Assembly: GCA_002796025.1 (NCBI GenBank)
Contig: PCVQ01000018.1
Coordinates: 1 to 5,602, forward strand
DNA length: 5,602 nucleotides
Direction of reading: 5' to 3'
From: Candidatus Peregrinibacteria bacterium CG11_big_fil_rev_8_21_14_0_20_46_8
Lineage (GTDB): Bacteria > Patescibacteriota > Gracilibacteria > UBA1369 > UM-FILTER-53-11
Shown here: positions 1-4,132 of the stretch, one piece after another
Position numbering within the stretch: the stretch's first letter is position 1
Layout: each line of letters starts with the position of its first letter
Translations under genes and position numbers: made by a program
Notes under the pieces: generated by a model
What the model was told of the DNA's origin: nothing
The model's database searches: none
The model's input: only the letters and a program-made list of their open reading frames with translations

Positions 1-335
1 TTTACCCTGCTTTTTTTGCCGTGAACCGGCTGGGGCGCGCGAACAATTTTTCCGCCGAGTGCGTGCACAATTGCCTGATGCCCAAGACAGACACCAAGAA
101 TCGGGAGCCGCCCCATGCACTTTTTAATAATATCGATGCAGTTGCCCATATCTTCAGCAACTTCGGGGCGGCCTGGTCCCGGCGAAATAATAATATGAGA
201 GATGCCGTCGTTCAGAATTTCATCTGCAGTGATTGCATTGTTTTTTACAACAAGCGGTATCTTCTCGAGTTCGCTGACATATTGCGAGAGAATGTAGGTG
301 AAGCTATCGTAGTTATCGATGATGAGCGTTTTCAT
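1..335 (-). CDS. trpG: Anthranilate/aminodeoxychorismate synthase glutamine amidotransferase subunit, N-terminal part (3' end outside window)
   Basis: The 111 visible residues form the first part of a class I glutamine amidotransferase of the TrpG/PabA type, which releases ammonia from glutamine for the chorismate-using partner (TrpE or PabB) in the cytosol. Visible motifs in order are DNYDSFTY at residues 7-14, the oxyanion-region SPGPG at 51-55, and the nucleophile elbow LGVCLGHQ at 80-87 with catalytic Cys83. GGKIVRAPQPVHGK at 94-107 is also typical of the subgroup. The catalytic His/Glu pair would lie beyond the left edge. The family is about 190 residues long, so roughly 80 are missing, and a fusion to TrpD or another partner cannot be excluded. 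The ATG at 335 fits the family N-terminus, although no Shine-Dalgarno is visible. The gene lies 111 bases downstream of the methyltransferase on the same strand with no obvious terminator between, so co-transcription is possible. TrpG and PabA cannot be separated here, and some bacteria use one protein for both; the TrpR-like gene nearby favours tryptophan. Confidence 0.93.
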   Translation of the reverse strand, partial: MKTLIIDNYDSFTYILSQYVSELEKIPLVVKNNAITADEILNDGISHIIISPGPGRPEVAEDMGNCIDIIKKCMGRLPILGVCLGHQAIVHALGGKIVRAPQPVHGKKSRV

Positions 336-446
336 ATGCGAGGCCAGAAGTCTTAGGAGATTAGGATATCATTTTGAAAGCTGTATAGGATATGCAATGT
401 GCCTGTAGGGTGGGGAATTTGCATTCTGTATGTGCTATCGAGTGCT
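336..446 (-). other. Intergenic gap between methyltransferase and trpG, no clear signal
   Basis: I see no strong stem followed by a T-tract, no convincing -35/-10 pair and no run of Trp codons on the minus strand. The segment just before the trpG start is pyrimidine-rich and carries no Shine-Dalgarno. The simplest reading is an internal operon spacer, so trpG would be made from read-through of the methionine-controlled transcript, but an unrecognised promoter is possible. Confidence 0.4.
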
Positions 447-1442
447 CTATGCCGCTGCGAGCAAACGTGACCAGTCAGTATCCGGCAATTCTTCCTGAGT
501 ATCATTTGTTGTAATGCATGTTCCAATTTGGCAGATATGATTTGGATCAAAACCACAGCAGCCGCTGATGTATTGCAGATCATAGCGCTGTGCAATTCCT
601 GCAAGGAAACGGGACATGCCGCGGGAATCGACCAGTCCGCGAATATGTCCGGTTGTGGTGCCAACACCATCCAGTTGATCGACTGGAAATGAAGACGCAT
701 TGGGTGCGGCAGAAATGACACGATCAATTTTGCTGCGCACTTGTGCGAGAGCCAGCGCCAAGCCTTCTACGGGGCAACAATTAAATCCATATCCAATCGG
801 AAGTCTATCGCTTGCACGGTCTATCGCGTGTATCGCTTCTAATGGCGATTCACCGCTGAGTAAATTGCCATTATGATCAATAACAAAGCTAATGAGAGTT
901 GGGACTGCTTGTTTGCGTCTTGTGCCAGGCACCCTATGATTTTTTGCTGCCAAAGCAATTCCTATGGCTTCTTCAATTGTATTAACAGTTTCACTTAAAA
1001 CAAAATGTGGTTCATGTTCCGCGGCTGCGGCAAATTGATGCTGATGAAATTCTTGTGCCGAGTGTCTGTCCGGCGCTTCCTCCGGTTTATAGCAGTCGCC
1101 CTTGGGCCCAAGCGAGATAGATATCTTTGCATCGTTTGTGAGGCGCCTGGCTGTTATTGCGTTACGTGCAATACTTACTTTTTTGCCAAGTCTGTTTCTA
1201 AAATCGTCTATTTTTTCTTGTGTAACATGCCCATGGTTTAAAACTGCCCGCTCCGGGAAGGTATGCGTAACAACCGTACGGACCCCTGCATCGAGATGCA
1301 GTTCAATGACGCCTTGAAGTACTTCGGGATAGAGCGGTTCGGTAAGTACCGCATCCGGCGCTGTAAGTTGTGGCACGCACTGCGCTGTAGCATACGCTTC
1401 AATGGCAGTCTGGTGCGGCCCTGAATATAGTTTTGGTGACAT
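447..1442 (-). CDS. Homocysteine S-methyltransferase (zinc-dependent, MmuM/BHMT/MetH-N family)
   Basis: This 331-residue cytosolic enzyme belongs to the homocysteine S-methyltransferase family (a TIM barrel), which moves a methyl group to homocysteine to make methionine. The zinc ligands are readable: Cys222 in GFNCC (219-223) and the Cys295-Cys296 pair in SGCCGFDPNHI (293-303). Other family landmarks are THTF at 59-62, SLGPKGDCYKP at 110-120 and SETVNTIEEAI at 150-160, where Glu151 is the likely homocysteine amino-group contact by analogy with BHMT. ISFVIDHNGNLLSG at 184-197 is also typical. The length is normal for a stand-alone enzyme, and there are no cobalamin or folate domains as in full MetH. 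The methyl donor (S-methylmethionine, betaine, SAM or other) cannot be told from sequence. The usual N-terminal DGGxGT loop is replaced by YSGPHQT (6-12), which is unusual. The ATG at 1442 lies 20 bases after the T-tract of an attenuator and has no Shine-Dalgarno. The Met-rich leader upstream independently supports a role in methionine supply. Confidence 0.93.
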   Translation of the reverse strand: MSPKLYSGPHQTAIEAYATAQCVPQLTAPDAVLTEPLYPEVLQGVIELHLDAGVRTVVTHTFPERAVLNHGHVTQEKIDDFRNRLGKKVSIARNAITARRLTNDAKISISLGPKGDCYKPEEAPDRHSAQEFHQHQFAAAAEHEPHFVLSETVNTIEEAIGIALAAKNHRVPGTRRKQAVPTLISFVIDHNGNLLSGESPLEAIHAIDRASDRLPIGYGFNCCPVEGLALALAQVRSKIDRVISAAPNASSFPVDQLDGVGTTTGHIRGLVDSRGMSRFLAGIAQRYDLQYISGCCGFDPNHICQIGTCITTNDTQEELPDTDWSRLLAAA

Positions 1443-1462
1443 GATTGATAAAGTTAAGACAT

Positions 1463-1494
1463 AAAAAAATCCCCTCGCTTTCTGCGGCGAAGGG
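1463..1494 (-). terminator. Intrinsic terminator of the methionine attenuator (segments 3:4)
   Basis: On the minus strand CCCTTCGC (1494-1487) pairs with GCGAGGGG (1478-1471) as an 8-bp stem with one G-U, around an 8-base loop. One A and then seven T residues (1469-1463) follow. It sits between the leader peptide stop and the methyltransferase start, so it ends transcription before the gene rather than after one. A further 7-bp match, TAAGACA (1505-1499) with TGTCTTA (1461-1455), brackets the whole hairpin and T-tract in the read-through RNA. Confidence 0.88.
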
Positions 1495-1498
1495 TCTG

Positions 1499-1598
1499 TG
1501 TCTTAGGGAATATTATTGTACCCTTAACACTTCGGCCCTTGCCGCACAAGCATAGACATCATCATCATTGATGAGCTTTGGCTGCGTGCAATTTGGGC
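1499..1598 (-). promoter_or_regulatory. Ribosome-mediated methionine attenuator: alternative RNA pairings 1:2 and 2:3
   Basis: Segment 1 (1598-1583, GCCCAAAUUGCACGCA) can pair with segment 2 (1546-1535, UGCGGCAAGGGC) as GCCC/GGGC, UUGC/GCAA and CGCA/UGCG, with AAA and A bulged on the segment 1 side. Segment 2 can instead pair with segment 3 (1494-1484, CCCUUCGCCGC) as AAGGG/CCCUU and GCGGC/GCCGC with one bulged C, which would sequester the terminator's 5' arm. The five Met codons (1568-1551) lie exactly between segments 1 and 2. A ribosome waiting there would mask segment 1 and leave segment 2 free, giving antitermination when methionyl-tRNA is scarce. The geometry is that of the trp and his leaders. 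The pairings are read by eye; energies were not computed. Confidence 0.82.
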
Positions 1599-1613
1599 AG
1601 AAGTTGAATTCAT
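1524..1613 (-). CDS. Methionine-rich leader (attenuator) peptide, 29 aa
   Basis: This 30-codon open frame begins at ATG 1613 and ends at TAA 1524. It encodes 29 residues with Met at 16, 17, 18, 19 and 21 (MMMMSM), followed by LVRQGPKC. Its role is not in the peptide product but in being translated: the ribosome senses charged tRNA-Met, and its position selects the antiterminator or terminator downstream of it. Segment 1 of the attenuator falls in codons 6-11, the Met run in codons 16-21 and segment 2 in codons 23-27, the order expected for a stalling sensor. The predicted transcription start is only a few bases before the ATG, so the peptide may be translated from a nearly leaderless RNA; no Shine-Dalgarno is present. 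The in-frame Met run could in principle also supply internal starts. The frame was found by reading the minus strand upstream of the methyltransferase gene. It resembles no specific leader peptide I know. Confidence 0.85.
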   Translation of the reverse strand: MNSTSAQIARSQSSSMMMMSMLVRQGPKC

Positions 1614-1623
1614 GTACAGGAGA

Positions 1624-1651
1624 ATTATATTGAGAATGGAGTTAAAGTCAA
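1624..1651 (-). promoter_or_regulatory. Sigma-70-type promoter of the met leader and methyltransferase
   Basis: On the minus strand TTGACT (1651-1646) and a perfect TATAAT (1629-1624) are separated by 16 bases. The expected start of transcription, about 1617, is four or so bases before the leader peptide ATG at 1613. Its placement directly ahead of the leader supports the attenuator model. Confidence 0.8.
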
Positions 1652-1721
1652 GTCCGATGCGCGCTAAGGAGATGCTACGAATCTTGCATAAGGGAAGGGG
1701 GATTTGGTCAAGTTGAGATTT

Positions 1722-1749
1722 TTGAAGCGGCCTTAAAAACGGTTATAAT
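1722..1749 (+). promoter_or_regulatory. Candidate rightward promoter
   Basis: TTGAAG (1722-1727) and a perfect TATAAT (1744-1749) are 16 bases apart on the plus strand. The predicted start near 1756 is about 23 bases before the ATG of the small broken reading frame at 1779. It points away from the methionine leader promoter, making this a divergent control region. The -10 is strong and the -35 is moderate. Confidence 0.45.
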
Positions 1750-1859
1750 TTTGCCATTATTTTTTAACCCCTGATGCCATGATTAAATTCATGATTGATG
1801 GCGGTGCAGACTGTGAGGGCGAGATGGATGATGAGTAACCGCCCCGTTTGCAAGATATT

Positions 1860-1902
1860 GCGGGGGAGGCTCTTGCCTATTTGGACGGAAGTCGACCCCC
1901 GC
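1860..1902 (+). ncRNA. Possible three-way-junction RNA structure
   Basis: GCGGGGG (1860-1866) pairs with CCCCCGC (1896-1902) as a perfect 7-bp closing stem. Inside it are two small hairpins: AGGC-TCTT-GCCT (1867-1878) and GAC-GGAA-GTC (1884-1893). The closing stem and first hairpin are directly stacked in sequence. No known riboswitch or RNA class is recognised, and chance pairing in G/C-rich sequence is possible. Confidence 0.3.
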
Positions 1903-1909
1903 GTATTTT
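1881..1909 (+). promoter_or_regulatory. Candidate promoter for the GRDP-like gene
   Basis: TTGGAC (1881-1886) and TATTTT (1904-1909) have an ideal 17-base spacing on the plus strand. A start near 1916 would give an 80-base 5' leader containing the strong hairpin at 1929-1956. The -10 is only a moderate match, and the segment overlaps both the broken frame and the possible RNA fold, so this is tentative. Confidence 0.35.
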
Positions 1910-1928
1910 ATTGATAAGCTCGCTGCGT

Positions 1929-1956
1929 CTCAAAACCGGCAAAGCCGGATTTTGAG
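1929..1956. repeat. Strong inverted repeat / candidate bidirectional terminator
   Basis: CTCAAAACCGGC (1929-1940) and GCCGGATTTTGAG (1944-1956) are complementary over 12 bp with one extra A, around an AAA loop. In either direction the GC core is followed by a short T stretch, as in a bidirectional intrinsic terminator or a dispersed REP-like element. It contains the stop codon of the broken small frame and lies 41 bases before the next gene's ATG. GCGCTCGC is repeated directly at 1966-1973 and 1979-1986, just after it. Confidence 0.6.
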
Positions 1957-1997
1957 CCTTGCTGCGCGCTCGCGCCATGCGCTCGCATTTTTTCTCT

Positions 1998-2396
1998 ATG
2001 ACAACCACAACAAAAAAGCGGCCAACATTACAAGAGGTAGATAATTTTCCGCTTCCGGAGCTTATGATTCCGCGGCTTGTTAAAGAGCTGGGATATTCTG
2101 AAGCGGATGCTCAGATGGTAGTGCGCGAAGCAAAGCGCATGCTCTATTTACGTGCATCGGGTGCGCGGACCGTTTCTCCTTCGCTTAAAGTCGATGACGG
2201 CTGGCACACCATGCTGATGTTCACGCGCTTTTATAAAGATTTTGCAAAGTTTATCGGTGGCTTTGTACACCACAATCCGACGCCACCGCGTAATGGTGAT
2301 GAGCAATCTAAAGGTGATAGCGAAGCATATGCATACACCAAGCAGGCATACCGCGAGATTTTAGGTGTGGAGCCGGATGCTAGATGGTGGCCGTGA
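1998..2396 (+). CDS. Small conserved protein resembling the GRDP-like (DUF1399) family
   Basis: This 132-residue protein is probably soluble, with no signal peptide or membrane segment. Residues 17-30 (FPLPELMIPRLVKE) lead into a helical region. The recognisable core is VDDGWHTMLMFTRFYKDFAKFIGGFVHHNP (residues 65-94), which fits the pattern D-x-x-WH ... T-x-x-Y-x-x-F ... G-x-x-x-HH-x-P shared by bacterial short relatives of plant glycine-rich-domain proteins. The paired Trp69-His70 and His91-His92 suggest a metal or ligand site, but no biochemical function is established that I know of. The C-terminus ends in RWWP. I chose ATG 1998 because the family-like sequence begins soon after it. ATG 1977 (seven residues longer) and TTG 1959 are in frame, but they translate the GC-rich repeat zone. 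No start has a Shine-Dalgarno. The gene stands alone, convergent with the radical SAM gene. Confidence 0.72.
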   Translation: MTTTTKKRPTLQEVDNFPLPELMIPRLVKELGYSEADAQMVVREAKRMLYLRASGARTVSPSLKVDDGWHTMLMFTRFYKDFAKFIGGFVHHNPTPPRNGDEQSKGDSEAYAYTKQAYREILGVEPDARWWP

Positions 2397-2476
2397 GCTG
2401 AGCAAAAATTATTGATGCAGTATGCACACAGGTAAGATCGAAAGTTTTTTGGCGTTCTTTTCTGTAAGAATGATAT
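2397..2476. other. Convergent intergenic gap, no clear terminator
   Basis: This gap separates the 3' ends of two converging genes. I see only weak hairpins, such as TGCA-GTA-TGCA at about 2415-2425 and AATGA-TAT-TCATT near 2470. There is a T-run at 2445-2450 without a good stem. No convincing intrinsic terminator is present for either gene. Confidence 0.4.
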
Positions 2477-3670
2477 TCATTGAAGAATTGGAAATAGATT
2501 TTTTTTAGTGCTTGCTAAATTGTTTACAACAATGCCACCGCATCCGCCGCAAGATGCACAGCCGGCGCGAGTTTGCTGGATATTTTTTGCAATAGGTGAT
2601 GAGCTTATTTTTTCTTCAATAATTTGCCGAGCCGCGATGAGATCATCTGGATTTGTAAGCGGGAGTGAGGGGTCTGCATCAAACTGGCCATCGGCCCAGC
2701 GAACCGGGATGGGTTCGGGAACGACACCTACGTCGATCATTCTTTCTAAAGCTATACGCGTCGCCTCAAAAGGTTCAAGTCCTACAATAAGTGAGCTGGT
2801 AACATTACCGGGTTTAAAAATTTTGACTGCCCGTCTGACGTTATCCCAAAAATTTTGCTGCAATAGACGAGCTTTGCCTGGTACAAAGCGATTTTGTGCT
2901 TCTGGAGAAGCGCAATCGAGAGGCATCATGAGTGTATCAAGACCATTATCGCGAAGTTGTTGCATGCGCTCAGCAGCATTCGATGCATAGGGATTAATTT
3001 CGAGAGCAAGACCGGTGGATCCAATTGATCGTTTAATTTCTGCAACGTCATCAATGACTTCGTCGGCTTCTGTTGTAGCGCCTTGAATGCCGGTGGCAAG
3101 TGTTAGATTGTTGTAACTTGGCCGTTGGCCTTGGGCTAATGCGAATGTCTCTAATATTTCGCGAACTGTCCGCTGCCGATTTGCGATTCCTCCTTTTAAG
3201 CTGCAAAAGGTGCATGCATTTTTTTCATCGAATAAAGCACAGCGTGTTGATCCGATTATGCCAACAAGATTCGAAGCGCCGTGTTGTTGCAATACACTGA
3301 TTGCGGGCGCACCGCTGGAAAGTTTTTCTAACGACCACGGCGGTACTTTTAATGCTCTTCCTGTTGTTTCAAAAGTTCCGCTGCTATTGCGTAGCTTAAA
3401 TGTACCATCCGAAGCATTGATCATTTCCATTTGTACTGAGGAATACTCTGCTTGTGATGCGAAGGTATTAATGTTTGTAAAGCGCGAGCCCGCACCGGGA
3501 ATGGCCACAAAACTGAATGTCCCAAATCCCAAGCCGCCGCGTTTTTGACCTGTTGGATTTTGGCGCGCTAAAAGTGCAGCACGATCTTTTTCGGCTGTGC
3601 GCGCACCGATCGAGGTCAGAATTGCAGTGAGGTTTTCTGCAGTTGGTTCTGGACATCGTATGGATTTCAT
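2477..3670 (-). CDS. Radical SAM protein with C-x8-C-x2-C cluster and C-terminal CxxCxxC
   Basis: This 397-residue protein probably binds a radical-SAM [4Fe-4S] cluster through Cys144, Cys153 and Cys156 in CALFDEKNACTFC (144-156), a wider spacing than the common CxxxCxxC. Barrel features follow: LTLATGIQGA at 189-198, LEINPY at 223-228, a strand at 245-252 (DTLMMPLD) and SSLIVGLEP at 292-300, where radical SAM enzymes usually have a GLxE turn. A second cluster, Cys371, Cys374 and Cys377 (CASCGGCGG), ends the protein and may hold an auxiliary Fe-S centre or metal. From memory, the overall plan recalls the MSMEG_0568-like radical SAM group, whose reaction is unknown to me; I could not check this. 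About 140 residues precede the cluster, containing the RGGLGFG motif at 44-50. The substrate is unknown. The gene follows the TrpR-like gene on the same strand, 74 bases away, with an intrinsic terminator in between. ATG 3670 has no Shine-Dalgarno. Confidence 0.8.
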   Translation of the reverse strand: MKSIRCPEPTAENLTAILTSIGARTAEKDRAALLARQNPTGQKRGGLGFGTFSFVAIPGAGSRFTNINTFASQAEYSSVQMEMINASDGTFKLRNSSGTFETTGRALKVPPWSLEKLSSGAPAISVLQQHGASNLVGIIGSTRCALFDEKNACTFCSLKGGIANRQRTVREILETFALAQGQRPSYNNLTLATGIQGATTEADEVIDDVAEIKRSIGSTGLALEINPYASNAAERMQQLRDNGLDTLMMPLDCASPEAQNRFVPGKARLLQQNFWDNVRRAVKIFKPGNVTSSLIVGLEPFEATRIALERMIDVGVVPEPIPVRWADGQFDADPSLPLTNPDDLIAARQIIEEKISSSPIAKNIQQTRAGCASCGGCGGIVVNNLASTKKNLFPILQ

Positions 3671-3691
3671 AAAAGGAAAATTGTTATAAAT

Positions 3692-3718
3692 AAAAAAAGC
3701 GCCCTCTGCGCAGGGGCG
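3692..3718 (-). terminator. Intrinsic terminator after the TrpR-like gene, just before the radical SAM gene
   Basis: On the minus strand CGCCC (3718-3714) pairs with GGGCG (3704-3700). CT/AG continues the stem around a GCGC loop with one bulged A, and then comes one C and seven T residues (3698-3692). It ends only 21 bases before the radical SAM start codon, so it may work as a partial terminator or attenuator for that gene. Unlike the methionine leader, I see no convincing leader peptide with a repeated codon or a clear antiterminator here. Confidence 0.75.
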
Positions 3719-3744
3719 TCATACAAGCCGGTTTGCTGTTGAGT

Positions 3745-4035
3745 TTACTTCTTGCGACTCAGCAGCAGCTTGTATCCGCCCATGCCATGATGGATCCAAT
3801 GGGCAACGCGGGTGATGGTAGCTGTGCTTGAACCGGTCTGTTGTGCGATTTTGCGGTAGGGAACTTTCTTATTGATCTGTTGCGCAACTTGCCAGCGCTC
3901 TGCCATGGCATTGAGTTCGGAAAAAGTACAAAGATCGCGGAGGAACTGTTTTGCTTCGGCACTGCTCTTCAGCTGGGCCACAGCATCGAACAGTTCTTGC
4001 ATCTGCTTGTTATTGAGTTCGGGTTCCATATCCAT
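3745..4035 (-). CDS. TrpR-like transcriptional repressor (YerC/YecD family)
   Basis: This 96-residue helical DNA-binding protein matches the YerC/YecD branch of the TrpR superfamily. FLRDLCTFSELNAMAERWQVA (31-51) is the family's diagnostic stretch. The helix-turn-helix follows as PYRKIAQQTGSSTATITRVAHW (59-80), with the characteristic TGSSTATITRV recognition helix, and GGYKLLL (86-92) ends the fold. Members are expected to bind palindromic operators as dimers. Whether this branch senses tryptophan is not settled by sequence. The product may control its own promoter, because a 20-base inverted repeat covers its -10 box, and trpG in the same window suggests a tryptophan-gene target. ATG 4035 and a second ATG at 4029 are both possible starts; neither has a Shine-Dalgarno. 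An intrinsic terminator lies 27 bases after the stop. Confidence 0.9.
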   Translation of the reverse strand: MDMEPELNNKQMQELFDAVAQLKSSAEAKQFLRDLCTFSELNAMAERWQVAQQINKKVPYRKIAQQTGSSTATITRVAHWIHHGMGGYKLLLSRKK

Positions 4036-4041
4036 AGCGTT

Positions 4042-4061
4042 TTAATGTGCTAAAACATTAA
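4042..4061. promoter_or_regulatory. Candidate operator (inverted repeat) over the TrpR-like gene's -10
   Basis: TTAATGT (4042-4048) and ACATTAA (4055-4061) form a perfect 7-bp inverted repeat with a 6-base centre. It fully covers the predicted -10 of the TrpR-like gene, a classic place for autorepression. It does not contain the CTAG cores of the E. coli trp operator, so the specificity would differ. Confidence 0.55.
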
Positions 4062-4083
4062 TATGTAATAATTTTCTTGTCAA
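4055..4083 (-). promoter_or_regulatory. Promoter of the TrpR-like gene
   Basis: On the minus strand a perfect TTGACA (4083-4078) is followed after 17 bases by TAATGT (4060-4055), which keeps the TAxxxT skeleton of a -10. The expected start near 4048 leaves a 5' leader of about 13 bases without a Shine-Dalgarno. The weak -10 overlaps the inverted repeat at 4042-4061. Confidence 0.6.
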
Positions 4084-4119
4084 GAGTAAGTTTATATTTC
4101 GTCTTATATACCTGTAACC

Positions 4120-4132
4120 TATACTATTAGTA
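4120..4132 (+). promoter_or_regulatory. -10 box and palindrome at the start of the transglutaminase-like gene
   Basis: TATACT (4120-4125) is a good -10 whose start of transcription would fall at about 4132, next to ATG 4133, implying a leaderless message. No good -35 is visible; TTTCGT at 4097-4102 is poor. An 11-base palindrome, TACTA-T-TAGTA (4122-4132), spans the -10 and start point and could be an operator. Confidence 0.42.

Larger units (their letters stand above)
1779..1955 (+). pseudogene. Candidate small decayed gene, 59 codons with one internal TAA
   Basis: From ATG 1779 the frame reads MIKFMIDGGADCEGEMDDE and then TAA (1836-1838). The same frame stays open afterwards as PPRLQDIAGEALAYLDGSRP and beyond, until TGA at 1953-1955. 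The residues on both sides of the TAA look protein-like, and a single base change (TAA to TTA) would join them as DDELPPRLQ, a natural helix start. I do not recognise the product. The last codons run into the inverted repeat at 1929-1956, so the C-terminus may have been replaced by that repeat. A rightward promoter lies just upstream. Alternatives are a genuine 19-residue peptide, or no gene at all, with the sequence kept for RNA structure (see 1860-1902). Confidence 0.33.

Noticed and set aside
21..356. 111-residue plus-strand open frame
   Set aside because: It lies opposite the clear TrpG coding sequence and has no family-like motifs; it is a shadow frame.
353..727. 124-residue minus-strand open frame
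   Set aside because: It overlaps the C-terminal part of the homocysteine methyltransferase, including its Zn-cysteine motif, in another frame and shows no domain.
1005..1317. Two overlapping plus-strand frames
   Set aside because: Both are antisense to well-conserved methyltransferase sequence and look like random translation.
1443..1620. SAM/SAH riboswitch or T-box as the control element upstream of the methyltransferase
   Set aside because: I see no T-box sequence (TGGNACC-like) with a specifier stem and no multi-helix SAM-I core. The short leader is fully used by the Met peptide and its attenuator pairings.
1672..1716. Short plus-strand ORF at ATG 1672 preceded by AAGGAG
   Set aside because: The AAGGAG touches the ATG with no spacing, and the 14-codon product has no pattern; it also lies between two divergent promoters.
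1884..1902. tRNA T-arm-like string (GTCGACCCCCGC)
   Set aside because: No acceptor, D or anticodon arms fit around it, and the TTC loop signature is missing.
1959..1997. TTG or upstream ATG start for the GRDP-like protein
   Set aside because: The added residues (MLRARAMRSHFFS) translate the GC-rich repeat zone rather than family sequence; ATG 1998 is more natural.
2508..3548. Plus-strand frames of 160, 66 and 112 residues
   Set aside because: They are antisense to the radical SAM gene, whose motifs are real; the plus translations have no recognisable features.
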